A DNA stretch of 64,000 nucleotides, taken from the NCBI RefSeq assembly GCF_030160835.1, contig NZ_BSPC01000023.1:142330-206329 (forward strand), written 5' to 3'. Below, one piece after another: positions 51,824 through 61,087 of this stretch. Positions within the stretch are counted from its first letter, which is position 1. Every line of letters begins with the position of its first letter. The DNA comes from Labrys miyagiensis (GTDB taxonomy: Bacteria; Pseudomonadota; Alphaproteobacteria; Rhizobiales; Labraceae). The position numbers and the translations under genes were made by a program. The notes beneath the pieces were generated by a model that made no database searches, was not told the DNA's origin, and was given only the letters and a program-made list of their open reading frames with translations.

Positions 51824-53416
51824 TTACTCGCAGAGGGAATATTTCTTCAGATAATCGGCAAGCGGTCCGCTTTTCTCAGCCGCGCAGGCCGGCGCCACGA
51901 TCGTCCGTGCCTCCTCCCTCTTGCCGTCCTGCCGTACTATGGCGGCCAGGATGGTGCGGATCCTGTTTTCGAGATCCGGCGGGACACTGGCGTCCTGGAG
52001 AAGATCGCGCTCGCCGAGTGCCGCTCTGAGATCGGCTTCAGCGCCGGCGAGGTCGTTGCGCTCGAGCAGGTTCTGGGCATGGACGGAGAGCAGGCGCGGA
52101 TCACGCGGATGATCCTTGAGCAGCCTGGTCACGTCGGCATCCTGCTCGACCGACGCCGAGGTCAGGTCCGGCGCCAGCAATCGCTGCCGCTGATACTGTT
52201 CCTGAATGGGAACCAAGGCGCTTGCCGCTGTCGCGAAGAACAGGACAGCGATGAGTGCCCCCAGATTGGCCCATCGCGGGCGCGGCAACCGCGCCGGCCA
52301 AAGGCCCAAGAGAATGAAGCCCATGGTGACGCCGCCGATCGCACCACCAAAATGGGCACCGTAATCGACCTTGCCGCCACTCATGGCGAGGTTGAGGAAA
52401 GGCAGCAGGGCCGGCACCAGGCCATAGAGGGCCTGCGTAACCAGCCGCACCCGCATGAAGCCGGCGGGAATGCGCAAGGAAACCGTGAGCGCCGCTGCAA
52501 AGAGGCCGACGATCCCGCCTGAGGCGCCAATGCCGATGATGTTGGCGGGATTGACGGCGAGCGACATCAGCGAACCACAGATCGCGCTGACGGCAAAGGT
52601 CGCAGCTGTCCAGCGCCAGCCGATCAAGGGTTCGAGCAGGCGTCCGATCAGGAAGAGTGCGAAGCAGTTGAAGCCGATATGGGTCAGGTCGGCATGTAGC
52701 AGCGGCGCTGTGAAGATGCGCCACCATTGGCCGGCCTCCGTCACCAGCGGATAGCTGAGACCGCCCAGGGTCTGCAAGGTGATCAGGGTCGGCCCCGCCA
52801 TGTTTCCGGCCTTGCCGATGCCGAACGCCTGCTCGCAGACAAAAATGGCCACCAGCAAGGCCATCAGCACGAAGGTGAAGATCGGACGGCCGACGGCCAC
52901 CGCCATCTCCGGACCCGACAGGTCGGCAGCCGAAAGCCGCGGCGCCTTCATCAGCCTCTCGATTTGCCCCGCCAGGCTGAAGCGGCGGCCGAAGGGCGGC
53001 AGCGGCCAGGCCCTCTGCGCCTGCGTATCCACGCCGACCGCCGCGGTCCGATAGCCCTTGCCGCGGCCTTTATAGGCGGCGAGGCGCGACTTGGCGGCTC
53101 TGTCGATCTCCTCCGGGCCGATTTCCAGGATGGCGATCCGCAGCATGATCGGCGTGCGCTGGGCCGCGACCGTCTCCCTCGCAACGCGGGCGAGATCCTC
53201 CGGCGGCATGGTGAAGGTCTTGCCGGGCTCGCTCTCGCCGTTGACGATGACGATAGTGGAGATGACGTTGCCGGTGTTCTTGGTCAGCACGTAGTCGCTA
53301 TGCTGCAGGAGGCCCTGCGCCGCCTGGACCACGCCGAGCTTGTAGCCCTTGCGGGTGATCAGATAGCGCACGTAATAGCGCGCAAAGGGTTCGCGCGTCG
53401 TTGCAGACTCGTTCAT
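51824..53416 (-). CDS. Rhomboid family intramembrane serine protease with C-terminal helical domain
   Basis: The 530-residue product has a soluble N-terminal part (~170 residues, FARYYVRYLITRKGYKLGVV). Membrane helices begin at FTFVLMALLVAIFVCEQAF. The rhomboid core has LLHADLTHIGFNCFALFLIG, the catalytic GIGASGGIVGLF serine and the His in YGAHFGGAIGG. The C-terminal ~110 residues look TPR-like (VTRLLKDHPRDPRLLSVHAQ). It is longer than minimal rhomboids at both ends. MNESATTREPF at 53416 is the chosen start; the open frame continues far upstream only as antisense of the helicase gene. Confidence 0.88.
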   Translation of the reverse strand: MNESATTREPFARYYVRYLITRKGYKLGVVQAAQGLLQHSDYVLTKNTGNVISTIVIVNGESEPGKTFTMPPEDLARVARETVAAQRTPIMLRIAILEIGPEEIDRAAKSRLAAYKGRGKGYRTAAVGVDTQAQRAWPLPPFGRRFSLAGQIERLMKAPRLSAADLSGPEMAVAVGRPIFTFVLMALLVAIFVCEQAFGIGKAGNMAGPTLITLQTLGGLSYPLVTEAGQWWRIFTAPLLHADLTHIGFNCFALFLIGRLLEPLIGWRWTAATFAVSAICGSLMSLAVNPANIIGIGASGGIVGLFAAALTVSLRIPAGFMRVRLVTQALYGLVPALLPFLNLAMSGGKVDYGAHFGGAIGGVTMGFILLGLWPARLPRPRWANLGALIAVLFFATAASALVPIQEQYQRQRLLAPDLTSASVEQDADVTRLLKDHPRDPRLLSVHAQNLLERNDLAGAEADLRAALGERDLLQDASVPPDLENRIRTILAAIVRQDGKREEARTIVAPACAAEKSGPLADYLKKYSLCE

Positions 53417-53486
53417 CGGCTCGCCATTCAACCACCGCCTTCCCCCGCCGCATGCTTGCATGAGTGGCCACCTGCTTGGCAAGGCC

Positions 53487-53580
53487 CTCTGGGACCGCCG
53501 GCTTTCCAGCCGGCTCCTGGAACCGCAACGCTTGCAGGAAAGGAAGAAGCCGGCTGGAAAGCCGGCCGTCCCGGGGAAGC
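53487..53580. repeat. Palindromic element C (GCCGGC core)
   Basis: CTGGGACCGCCGGCTTTCCA, then GCCGGCTCCTGG, faces AAGCCGGCTGGAAAGCCGGC, then CGTCCCGGGG. The same two-hairpin plan as the A-E elements, with core GCCGGC-TTTCCA-GCCGGC. It lies between the divergent rhomboid and helicase genes. Confidence 0.85.
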
Positions 53581-53743
53581 CCCATGCCCCCGACGCACGG
53601 CAGCCTCCCGTATTCAGGCTCGCAATTGCCCGGCTTTTGCTGTAAGGGCAGCACAACTCGTGATTTCTCAAGAATTTCTCGCCCGAGCCCTGCCCGCAGC
53701 GGCTCGCTTTGGCGTTTCGTTCGCCCCTCTGACAGGCTTTCCC

Positions 53744-55558
53744 GTGACCCTTCCTTCCCTGAACCCGGCGCTGCGCCAGGCCTTGGCCGAACGCAGCTAT
53801 GATGAATTGACGCCGGTTCAATCCGCTGTCCTGGCCGACAATGCCGGCGGCCGCGACCTTCTCGTCTCCGCCCAGACTGGCTCTGGCAAGACGGTGGCCT
53901 ATGGTCTTGCCATCGCCGACGATCTCCTCGGCGAAGCACAGCGCTTCGAGAAGGCCGGCGCACCGCTCTCCCTTATTATCGCTCCAACGCGTGAACTCGC
54001 CATCCAGGTCGAGCGCGAACTCGCCTGGCTCTACAAGCCGGCGGGCGGGCGCATCGTCTCCTGCGTCGGCGGCATGGATCCGCGCCGCGAGCGTCGCCTG
54101 CTGGCCGACGGCGCCCATATCGTGGTCGGCACGCCCGGCCGCTTGCGCGATCATATCGAACGCCACGGCCTCGATCTCGGCTCCCTGCGCGCCGTGGTGC
54201 TCGACGAGGCCGACGAGATGCTCGACCTCGGCTTCCGTGAGGATCTCGAATTCATCCTGAAGGCGATGCCGGAGGAGAGGCGCACCCTGCTTTTCTCGGC
54301 CACCATGCCCAAGGGCATCGTCGCCATCGCCCGCGACTACCAGAAGGATGCGCTGCGTATCGAGGTGAAGGCGGCCGAACGCGGCCATGCCGATATCGAA
54401 TATCGTGCCATTCGCATCCTGCCCAAGGAGACCGAGCACGCCGTCGTCAATCTGCTGCGCCAGGTGGCTCCCCCCACGGCGATCGTGTTCTGCAACACCC
54501 GCGAATCCGTGCGCCATCTGCACGCCACTTTGCGCGAACGCGGCTTTTCGGCCGTGCTGCTTTCGGGCGAGCTCGGCCAGAACGAGCGCAATCATGCCCT
54601 GCAGGCCCTGCGCGACGGCCATGCCCAGGTCTGCATTGCCACCGATGTGGCCGCGCGTGGCATCGACCTGCCCAATCTCGCCCTCGTCATCCATGCCGAT
54701 CTGCCGCATGACGCCGAGAAGATGCAGCACCGCTCCGGCCGCACGGGACGTGCCGGCCGCAAGGGCATCAGCGCCCTGCTGGTGCCGATCTCGCGCCGCC
54801 GCAAGGCCGAGATCATGCTGAGCCAGGCCGGCGTCAAGGTGCAGTGGATGGGGCCGCCGACGGCAGACGAGATCCGCGGCCTCGACCGAGAGCGCATGCT
54901 GCATGACCCGCTCTTGACGGAGGCGCCGGGCGAGGAAGACCTCGCCATCGCCAAGCTCCTCCTGGAGAACCGCAGCGCCGAGGATATCGCCGCGGCGCTC
55001 GCCCGCGTCTACCGCTCGCGCCTGCCGGAGCCGGAGGAAGTCAGCGACCCGGGTGAACGCCCCGAGCGCCGGGATCGCAAGCCCTCGCGTTTCGAACGCG
55101 ACGACCGCTTCGGCCGCGATGAGCGCCCTGCCCGCTTTGAGCGGGATGACAGGCCGCGCCGCTTTGAGCGCGACGACAGGCCGGAACGCTCCGAGCGCCC
55201 GCGCCGCTTCGAGCGCGAGGAGGCTCCGTCCAATCCGGATGCCGTCTTGTTCCGTCTCTCGATCGGCCGGCGCAACAATGCCGATCCGAAATGGCTGCTG
55301 CCGATGCTGTGTCGCCGCGGTGGCGTGAAGCGCCGCGACATTGGCAACATCAAGATCCTCGACAATGAGACGGTGGTGGAGATCACCAGGGAAGCCGCCG
55401 ACCACTTCGCCGCCAATGTCCGCAAGCCGGATGAAGAAAACATCCGTATACAGCCCTATCGCGACCGCGGCGGGGATGAGATGAAGCGCGAGCCCAAACC
55501 ACATGGGGAGCCCAAACCACACCGGAAGGGTAAGCCACGCAAGCCCGATCAGGCCTGA
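53744..55558 (+). CDS. DEAD-box ATP-dependent RNA helicase
   Basis: The 604-residue product has all core motifs: SAQTGSGKTVAYGLAIADDL (I), APTRELAIQ (Ia), VGTPGRLRDHI, LDEADEMLDLGF (II), LFSATMPKGI (III), ATDVAARGIDLP (V), HRSGRTGRAGRKG (VI). A C-terminal DbpA-type RNA-binding fold is present (RLSIGRRNNADPKWLLPMLC). Between them lies a low-complexity segment rich in R, F, D and E (residues ~445-490, RFERDDR repeats). The end is basic. The GTG at 53744 is taken as start; GTG at 53660 is an alternative with AAGGGCAG upstream. Confidence 0.9.
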   Translation: MTLPSLNPALRQALAERSYDELTPVQSAVLADNAGGRDLLVSAQTGSGKTVAYGLAIADDLLGEAQRFEKAGAPLSLIIAPTRELAIQVERELAWLYKPAGGRIVSCVGGMDPRRERRLLADGAHIVVGTPGRLRDHIERHGLDLGSLRAVVLDEADEMLDLGFREDLEFILKAMPEERRTLLFSATMPKGIVAIARDYQKDALRIEVKAAERGHADIEYRAIRILPKETEHAVVNLLRQVAPPTAIVFCNTRESVRHLHATLRERGFSAVLLSGELGQNERNHALQALRDGHAQVCIATDVAARGIDLPNLALVIHADLPHDAEKMQHRSGRTGRAGRKGISALLVPISRRRKAEIMLSQAGVKVQWMGPPTADEIRGLDRERMLHDPLLTEAPGEEDLAIAKLLLENRSAEDIAAALARVYRSRLPEPEEVSDPGERPERRDRKPSRFERDDRFGRDERPARFERDDRPRRFERDDRPERSERPRRFEREEAPSNPDAVLFRLSIGRRNNADPKWLLPMLCRRGGVKRRDIGNIKILDNETVVEITREAADHFAANVRKPDEENIRIQPYRDRGGDEMKREPKPHGEPKPHRKGKPRKPDQA

Positions 55559-55600
55559 CGAGCCTGGCGGCGGTCGGCACGGCTCCAGAGACTGGGCCGA

Positions 55601-55972
55601 TCAGTTTGCAGGCGAGAGCTGATCGAGGCTGATACAGGCAATGCGCGCGTCCTTGCCCGCCGCCAGCAATTTGTCGCGGCTGAGTTCGGCGACCACCAGG
55701 GGCTGGCCGCCGATGGATTCGGCATGGGCAGCGCCTGCCTTGGTGAGACTGTCGGCAAGGGCCTGCGCATGATTGTCGGTGGTGGCGCGATCGGCACCCT
55801 GCTCAACCTTGACGGTGATCAGCACGCGGACGGTTTCGGCCGTCATGCCCTTCGCCAGGATCTCAGCGTTCTGCTCCGCCGTATCGTTGCACATGGCCCC
55901 TCCCATTGCGGCGCCAGACAGGCCGAATGCAGCAGCCATCATCACCAGTCCTGCGGCAAGTCTGTAAGACAT
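55601..55972 (-). CDS. Secreted subtilisin-propeptide-like protein
   Basis: The 123-residue product has a signal peptide (MSYRLAAGLVMMAAAFGLSG, cut near AMGGA). The mature part VRVLITVKVEQGADR, then ALADSLTKAGAAHAES, then PLVVAELSRDKLLAAGKDAR resembles residues ~64-138 of the adjacent protease (IRIIARVARPSG.., RLSDLGVAESAPI, LSVLEVTADQLQKMVDAG), that is, its propeptide. I infer a free-standing inhibitor or folding chaperone of the S8 protease, encoded 97 bases downstream on the same strand. Confidence 0.65.
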   Translation of the reverse strand: MSYRLAAGLVMMAAAFGLSGAAMGGAMCNDTAEQNAEILAKGMTAETVRVLITVKVEQGADRATTDNHAQALADSLTKAGAAHAESIGGQPLVVAELSRDKLLAAGKDARIACISLDQLSPAN

Positions 55973-56069
55973 GCGGCCACCATCCTCGCATTTTGTGGCA
56001 AACAGAGGGCTGGAAGAAGCTGCCGGAGTCCGATGGCGATGGGTCGCCGCCAAGAGCTCCGGCCTGTGC

Positions 56070-57926
56070 TCAATTGGCGGCCCCCGCCGAGATCTGGCGG
56101 GTGCGCCCATTGTTGTCCAGCATCTGCCATCCGGGGCAGGATTGGCCCTGGCAGACACCGCCCGTCGAGCGCCAGATGCGGCCGTCGCGATGAAGCTGGA
56201 ACAGCTGGTTGTCACCGGCGCTGATGCCAACGGTGCTGGGATTGTTGTCCAGCATCTGCCAGCCGGGACAGGACTGGCCCTGGCAGACACCGCCCGTCGA
56301 CCGCCAGATCCGCCCGTCGCGATGAAGCTGGAACAGTTGGTTGCCGCCGGCAACGATGGCGATGGTATTGGGGTTGTTGTCGAGCATCTGCCAGCCGGGA
56401 CAGGATTCTCCCTGGCAGACGCCGCCCGTCGACCGCCAGATCCGGCCGTCACGATGCAACTGATAGAGCTGGTCACCCGCGGCGGTGATCGCAACGGTGT
56501 TGGGATTATTGTCCAGCATCTGCCAGCCCGGGCAGACATTGCCCTGGCAGGCTAGGCCCGTCGAGCGCCAGATCCGGCCGTCGCGATGCAGCTGATACAA
56601 TTGCCCGCCTCCCGCGGCAATGGCGATGGTGCGGGGATTGTTGTCGAGCATCTGCCAACCCGGGCAGGACTGGCCCTGGCAGGCTGCACCCGTCGAGCGC
56701 CAGATGCGACCGTCGACATGCAGCTGATAGACTTGGCCATTGGCCGTGGCGATGGCCTGTGTGCGCGTATTGTTGTCAAGCATCTCCCAGCCGGGGCAGC
56801 TTTCGCCCTGGCAAGGCCCGAAAGTGGCGCGCCAGATCCGGCCGTTGTTATGCAGCTGATAGGCATAGCCACGATCGAAGCGCAGTTGCGTGGTGGCCGG
56901 ATTGTTGTCGAGCATCTGCCAGCCGGGGCAGTTCTGGCCCGCGCACGGACTGCCGGTGGCCTGCCAGAGGCGGCCATCGACATGCCGCTGCGTCACCGCC
57001 GTGCCGTGCAACTGATAGAGCGCGCCGCCGGCGGTCACGATGGCACGCGTCAGCGGGTTGTTGTCGAGCCGGCGCCAGCCGGGGCAAGAATCCCCCGTGC
57101 AGGGAACGCCCGTATATTCCCATACGGCGCCATTGCGGTGGAGCTGATAGAGCTTGCCGGCCGAAGCGGCGATCATGTTCGCCATGGGATTGTTGTCGAG
57201 CAGTTGCCAACCCAGGCAGGACTCACCCTGGCAGGCCACTCCGGTCCAGCGCCAGATACGCCCGTCGCGATGCAGCTGATAGAGCTGGTCGCCCCCTGCG
57301 ACGATGGCGAGCGCCATCGGATTGTTGTCGAGCAGCGACCAGCCAGGACAGCTGTTGCCATTGCAGGGCGTGCCGGTATAGCGCCAGATACGTCCGTCGC
57401 GATGAAGTTGGTAGAGCTTGCCGCCGCCGGCGGCGATGGCCGTCGCCATCGGGTTGTTGTCGAGACGCGCCCAGCCAGGACAGCTATTGCCGTTGCAGGC
57501 CGTGCCGGTATAGCGCCAAATCGCACCGTCGCGGTGAAGCTGATAGAGCTGGCCGGCATCGGCCACGATCGCGATGCCCATCGGGTTGTTGTCCAGCCGA
57601 CGCCACCCCGGGCAAACATCGCCGTTGCAGGGTGTGCCTGTATATTCCCAGATGCCGCCGTCGCGCTGGAGCTGGTAGAGCTTGCCGGCGCTCGCCACGA
57701 TGGCAATGCCCATCGGATTGTTGTCCAGCCGCACCCAGCCAGGGCAGCTGTCGCCATTGCAGGGCGTGCCGGTGTGCTGCCAGATCCAGCCATTGCTGTG
57801 CATCTGGTAGAGGGCGTCACCTGCGACGATCGACACGGTGCGCGGATTGTTGTCGAGCCGCTGCCAGCCTGGGCAGGACTCACCGGTGCAGGGCACATTC
57901 GTGTAGCGCCAGATCGCCCCCGACCA
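56070..57926. repeat. Fourteen tandem ~132-bp coding repeats
   Basis: The repeats are the DNA of the protease C-terminus. Constant blocks include ATTGTTGTC[GC]AGC, GCCAGCC[GA]GG[GA]CA and CGCCAGAT.CG[CG]CCGTCGCGATG. Copies at the 3' end of the gene (56070-56600) are nearly identical, and those near the catalytic domain diverge more, which suggests recent expansion at the C-terminus. It is in frame throughout, so this is not a CRISPR array. Confidence 0.85.
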
Positions 57927-59336
57927 GACCGGTGTGGTGACCGCGCGGACGGCGGCCTCCAGATCGATGCGCGGACGCGCGAGATTGTTGCGGCTGTCGG
58001 TGATCGATACGCCGGTGCTTTCCAGCGCCTGCTCGATCTGGTCGACGGTCAGGTCGTTGCGCACCGAGCGCAGGGCGGCAAAGGCGCCGGCGACGTGCGG
58101 CGTGGCCATGGATGTGCCGCTCTTGCTGCCGAAGCCACCCGACAGCACCGAGGACGTGATATTCGTACCTGGCGCCAGCAGGTCGACCACCGCTGCGCTG
58201 TCGGAAGTCGCGGAAACGACATCCGACTTGGTGGTGTTGCCCACCGTGATGGCCGTGGAGATGCAGCCCGGCGCGCCCACGCCGGTGCTTGAACCGCCAT
58301 TGCCGGAGGCGATGACGGTGGCGATTCCGGCGGCTCTGAGCTGGTCGATCGACGCCTTGCGCGTATCGGTATCGCAGGTGGCGTTGTTGCCGCCGCCCAG
58401 GCTCATATTGACGGATGCGATGGTGAAATTGTTGCGCCAGTCGAACACCTGCTGCAAGGCGCGGATCTGGTCCGAGGTGAAGGACAGGATGCAGGGCGAG
58501 GGACGGCTGACATTGGCGCAGGATTGCGGACCGCCAGGCGTGTCGTCGAAGCGGGAGAAGACCTGGATGGCGATCAGATTGGCCTGTGGCGCCACGCCGC
58601 GACGATTGGCGTCCTGACCGGCAGCGATGCCGGCCACATGTGTGCCATGATCGCAGCCACTAACCCCGCAAGGCGCCGCGGAACCGGCCGCCGTCGATGT
58701 GGTCGCGCCGCCGGGACAGACACTGGTCGCGCCCTGCGCCGGAACGTTGGAGGAGAAGCAGGCTTGCGCCACCACGCGGCCACCGAAGAAGGGATGGTTC
58801 GCTTCGACGCCGGTGTCGAGAATGGCGATGGTCTGGCCGGCGCCGCTGGCACCGAGGGTGAGTGCCTGCGTGGCGTGGATGAGCGGAATGCTGTCCTGAA
58901 GCGTTGGCGGCACAGGGATGTCTTCCACCACATCGGAGACGAGCCCGGCATCGACCATCTTCTGGAGCTGGTCGGCGGTCACCTCCAGGACACTCAACGG
59001 CAGATCCCCGATGGGGGCGCTCTCTGCCACGCCCAGATCGCTCAGTCGTTGCCTGAAGTCGGTGTTTGCCGCCGCAAGGCTCGCGTCCGTGCCCGGTCCC
59101 AACGGCATGCCGGACGGCCTGGCCACCCTCGCAATTATGCGTATCGTACCCGACCGGCCGGCTTTGGCCGTCAGCGAGCGCAATTGTGGCGCCGCCGCAT
59201 CCAGCGGAGCATTGAGGGTACGAAGTTCACTCGCGATGGAAAAGTTATCGCGATCTGCTGCTTTTGACACAGCCATGGAAAGCATAGCGATGCCTGTCCC
59301 GGCAATTGCCAGGCGAAGAAGATTGCCAATACGCAT
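56070..59336 (-). CDS. Secreted subtilisin-like (S8) serine protease with 14 C-terminal repeats
   Basis: The 1088-residue product has a signal peptide (LLRLAIAGTGIAMLSMAVSK), propeptide to about residue 145, then an S8 catalytic domain with Asp174 (AILDTGVEANHPF), His230 (DHGTHVAGIAAG), oxyanion Asn346 (VIASGNGG) and Ser409 (GTSMATPHVAG). Fourteen tandem ~44-residue units follow from residue ~471, consensus IWRxTGxxCxGxSCPGWxxL, then DNNPxTxxIxAGxxxLYQLH, then RDG, the last unit partial. Each unit holds a CxxxxC pair. Fourteen fits two seven-bladed propellers. A propeptide-like gene follows. Confidence 0.92.
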   Translation of the reverse strand: MRIGNLLRLAIAGTGIAMLSMAVSKAADRDNFSIASELRTLNAPLDAAAPQLRSLTAKAGRSGTIRIIARVARPSGMPLGPGTDASLAAANTDFRQRLSDLGVAESAPIGDLPLSVLEVTADQLQKMVDAGLVSDVVEDIPVPPTLQDSIPLIHATQALTLGASGAGQTIAILDTGVEANHPFFGGRVVAQACFSSNVPAQGATSVCPGGATTSTAAGSAAPCGVSGCDHGTHVAGIAAGQDANRRGVAPQANLIAIQVFSRFDDTPGGPQSCANVSRPSPCILSFTSDQIRALQQVFDWRNNFTIASVNMSLGGGNNATCDTDTRKASIDQLRAAGIATVIASGNGGSSTGVGAPGCISTAITVGNTTKSDVVSATSDSAAVVDLLAPGTNITSSVLSGGFGSKSGTSMATPHVAGAFAALRSVRNDLTVDQIEQALESTGVSITDSRNNLARPRIDLEAAVRAVTTPVWSGAIWRYTNVPCTGESCPGWQRLDNNPRTVSIVAGDALYQMHSNGWIWQHTGTPCNGDSCPGWVRLDNNPMGIAIVASAGKLYQLQRDGGIWEYTGTPCNGDVCPGWRRLDNNPMGIAIVADAGQLYQLHRDGAIWRYTGTACNGNSCPGWARLDNNPMATAIAAGGGKLYQLHRDGRIWRYTGTPCNGNSCPGWSLLDNNPMALAIVAGGDQLYQLHRDGRIWRWTGVACQGESCLGWQLLDNNPMANMIAASAGKLYQLHRNGAVWEYTGVPCTGDSCPGWRRLDNNPLTRAIVTAGGALYQLHGTAVTQRHVDGRLWQATGSPCAGQNCPGWQMLDNNPATTQLRFDRGYAYQLHNNGRIWRATFGPCQGESCPGWEMLDNNTRTQAIATANGQVYQLHVDGRIWRSTGAACQGQSCPGWQMLDNNPRTIAIAAGGGQLYQLHRDGRIWRSTGLACQGNVCPGWQMLDNNPNTVAITAAGDQLYQLHRDGRIWRSTGGVCQGESCPGWQMLDNNPNTIAIVAGGNQLFQLHRDGRIWRSTGGVCQGQSCPGWQMLDNNPSTVGISAGDNQLFQLHRDGRIWRSTGGVCQGQSCPGWQMLDNNGRTRQISAGAAN

Positions 59337-59871
59337 AGTCGGTCCCCCTGAGTCCTATACGATTGATCTGATGGCGATGTATGGGAGCGAGCACTGCTGG
59401 AAATGGACGGCAACACCCACAATCAGCAGTTGCAATTATTGAACTTCAAGAGTGACACTTGCGTGATTCATTGAAAATCACGGAGGCGACAGGCGGGTAC
59501 CATATACGGTCTCACTAACCGCGAGGCGCAGGGCGCGACACTCTTTCCCTCTCCCGGGCCGGGAGCGCGGAACGCGACGCTCAGCGAAACTTCCCCCTTG
59601 CTTTTCCCCGCCATCCCCCCTATTTGCCCGATCCCTATTCCATCCACGCCAACAGGCACCGGACCCATGCGGAAGTCGTCGTCGATATCGTCGATCAGCC
59701 CGAGGAACATCGATTCCTCGGCCGCATTCGCTTTGCCCTAGGCCGGACCGAAATCACCTGAGATCGAGCCAGCCCGGACGCAAAAGCGGTTCCGGGCATC
59801 TTTTTGGCTCTCGTGGTGCCCGAGCCGTGCAACCTCCTACGAGGGCCGGAGAAGGCACCACAGGTGTAGTT
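59337..59871. other. Intergenic region upstream of the protease and EF-Tu-like genes
   Basis: 535 bases lie between divergent genes. They hold the protease promoter side (59337-59470, relatively AT-rich) and an unassigned open frame on the plus strand ending TGA at 59759, whose last codons read [20 protein letters not shown] and [17 protein letters not shown]. This looks coding-like but has no credible start. The last 100 bases, GGTTCCGGGCATC...GGTGCCCGAGCC, may fold as a leader of the EF-Tu-like mRNA. AGAAGGCACCACAGG precedes its ATG. Confidence 0.4.
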
Positions 59872-61077
59872 ATGGCTAAGGAAAAGTTCACCCGCACGAA
59901 GCCCCATTGCAATGTGGGCACCATCGGCCACGTCGACCATGGCAAGACGACGCTGACCGCGGCGCTCACCAAGGTCTCGGCAGACCGAGGATGGGGAGCT
60001 TTCGTGCCATATCGGGATGTGGCCCGCGCCTCCGCCGCCCAGGGCACGCGCGATGCCACCAAGATCCTCACCATCGCTTCGGGCCATGTGGAGTTCTCGA
60101 CTGAGAACCGCCACTACGCCCACGTCGACTGCCCCGGCCATGCCGATTATGTGAAGAACATGATCACCGGCGCGGCGCAGATGGATGGTGCGATCCTGGT
60201 GGTCTCCGCGCTCGACGGCCCGATGCCGCAGACGCGCGAGCATATCTTGCTGGCCCGCCAGATCGGCGTGCCCCGCATCGTGGTGTTCGTGAACAAGTGC
60301 GACGCGGTGGAGGATCCGGAGCTGATCGAGCTCGTCGAGCTCGAGACGCGCGATCTCCTCACCAAGCATCACTTCGAGGGCGACAAGGTGCCCTTTATCC
60401 GTGGCTCCGCCATGCAGGCGCTCAACGGCGTCAAGGGCGAACTGGCGGATGAGGCGATCCTCCGTCTCTTCGAGGCGCTGGACAGCACGATCGAGCTGCC
60501 CGACCGCTCCGAGGGCGAGGCCTTCATGATGCCGATCGAGGGTGCGCGCACCATCTCCGGCCGCGGCACCGTGGTCACGGGCCTCATCGCCCGCGGCGCG
60601 GTGAAGCTGGGCGAGGAAGTCGAGCTGATCGGCTTCGGCGCCGGGCGCAAGACCGTCGTCACCTCTATCGAGACCTTCCAGAAGATCCTGGACCAGGGCC
60701 TCGCCGGAGAGAATGTCGGCTGCCTGCTGCGTGGCGTCGATCTCGCCGAGGTGCGGCGGGGCCAGGTGCTGGCCAAGCCCGGCACGGTGAAGCCGCATCG
60801 CCGCTTCGAGGCGGAAGTGCATGTCCTCTCGAAGGACGAGGGCGGACGCCACACGCCCTTCCTCGGCAATTACCGTCCGCAGTTCTACTTCCGGACGGCA
60901 AGCGTCACCGGCCGCATCGGCCTGCCGGAGGGGGTGGAGATGGTGATGCCGGGCGACAGCCTGACGCTGACGGCCGAGCTGAACGACGCCATCGCCATCG
61001 AGCGGGATACCCGCTTCGCCATCCGCGAGGGCAACAAGACCGTGGGCTCCGGCATCATCACGAAGGTGCTGGACTGA
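59872..61077 (+). CDS. Divergent elongation factor Tu paralogue
   Basis: The 401-residue protein has all three EF-Tu domains. G motifs are intact: GHVDHGKTT (19-27), DCPGH (86-90), NKCD (141-144), GSA (178-180). Domains II and III carry GRGTVVTG and [19 protein letters not shown]. Switch I is rebuilt: the universal APEEKARGITI is replaced by residues 52-68, [17 protein letters not shown], which keeps only Thr67 of the Mg-binding part. It is not in a ribosomal-protein operon. A terminator follows inside element A7. It is probably a second, specialised tuf copy rather than the housekeeping one. Confidence 0.85.
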   Translation: MAKEKFTRTKPHCNVGTIGHVDHGKTTLTAALTKVSADRGWGAFVPYRDVARASAAQGTRDATKILTIASGHVEFSTENRHYAHVDCPGHADYVKNMITGAAQMDGAILVVSALDGPMPQTREHILLARQIGVPRIVVFVNKCDAVEDPELIELVELETRDLLTKHHFEGDKVPFIRGSAMQALNGVKGELADEAILRLFEALDSTIELPDRSEGEAFMMPIEGARTISGRGTVVTGLIARGAVKLGEEVELIGFGAGRKTVVTSIETFQKILDQGLAGENVGCLLRGVDLAEVRRGQVLAKPGTVKPHRRFEAEVHVLSKDEGGRHTPFLGNYRPQFYFRTASVTGRIGLPEGVEMVMPGDSLTLTAELNDAIAIERDTRFAIREGNKTVGSGIITKVLD

Positions 61078-61087
61078 CGATGAGCGG

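Noticed and set aside
53417-55522. N-terminal 700-residue extension of the rhomboid frame
   Set aside because: It is the complement of the DEAD-box helicase, whose motifs are all present on the plus strand.
56070-57926. CRISPR-like regularly spaced repeats
   Set aside because: The period is ~132 bases, repeats diverge and are in frame with the S8 protease; there are no unique spacers of 30-40 bases and no cas genes.
56586-58292. 568-codon plus-strand frame across the repeats
   Set aside because: It arises because the 132-base repeat is a multiple of three and keeps the antisense frame open; no start signal or family.
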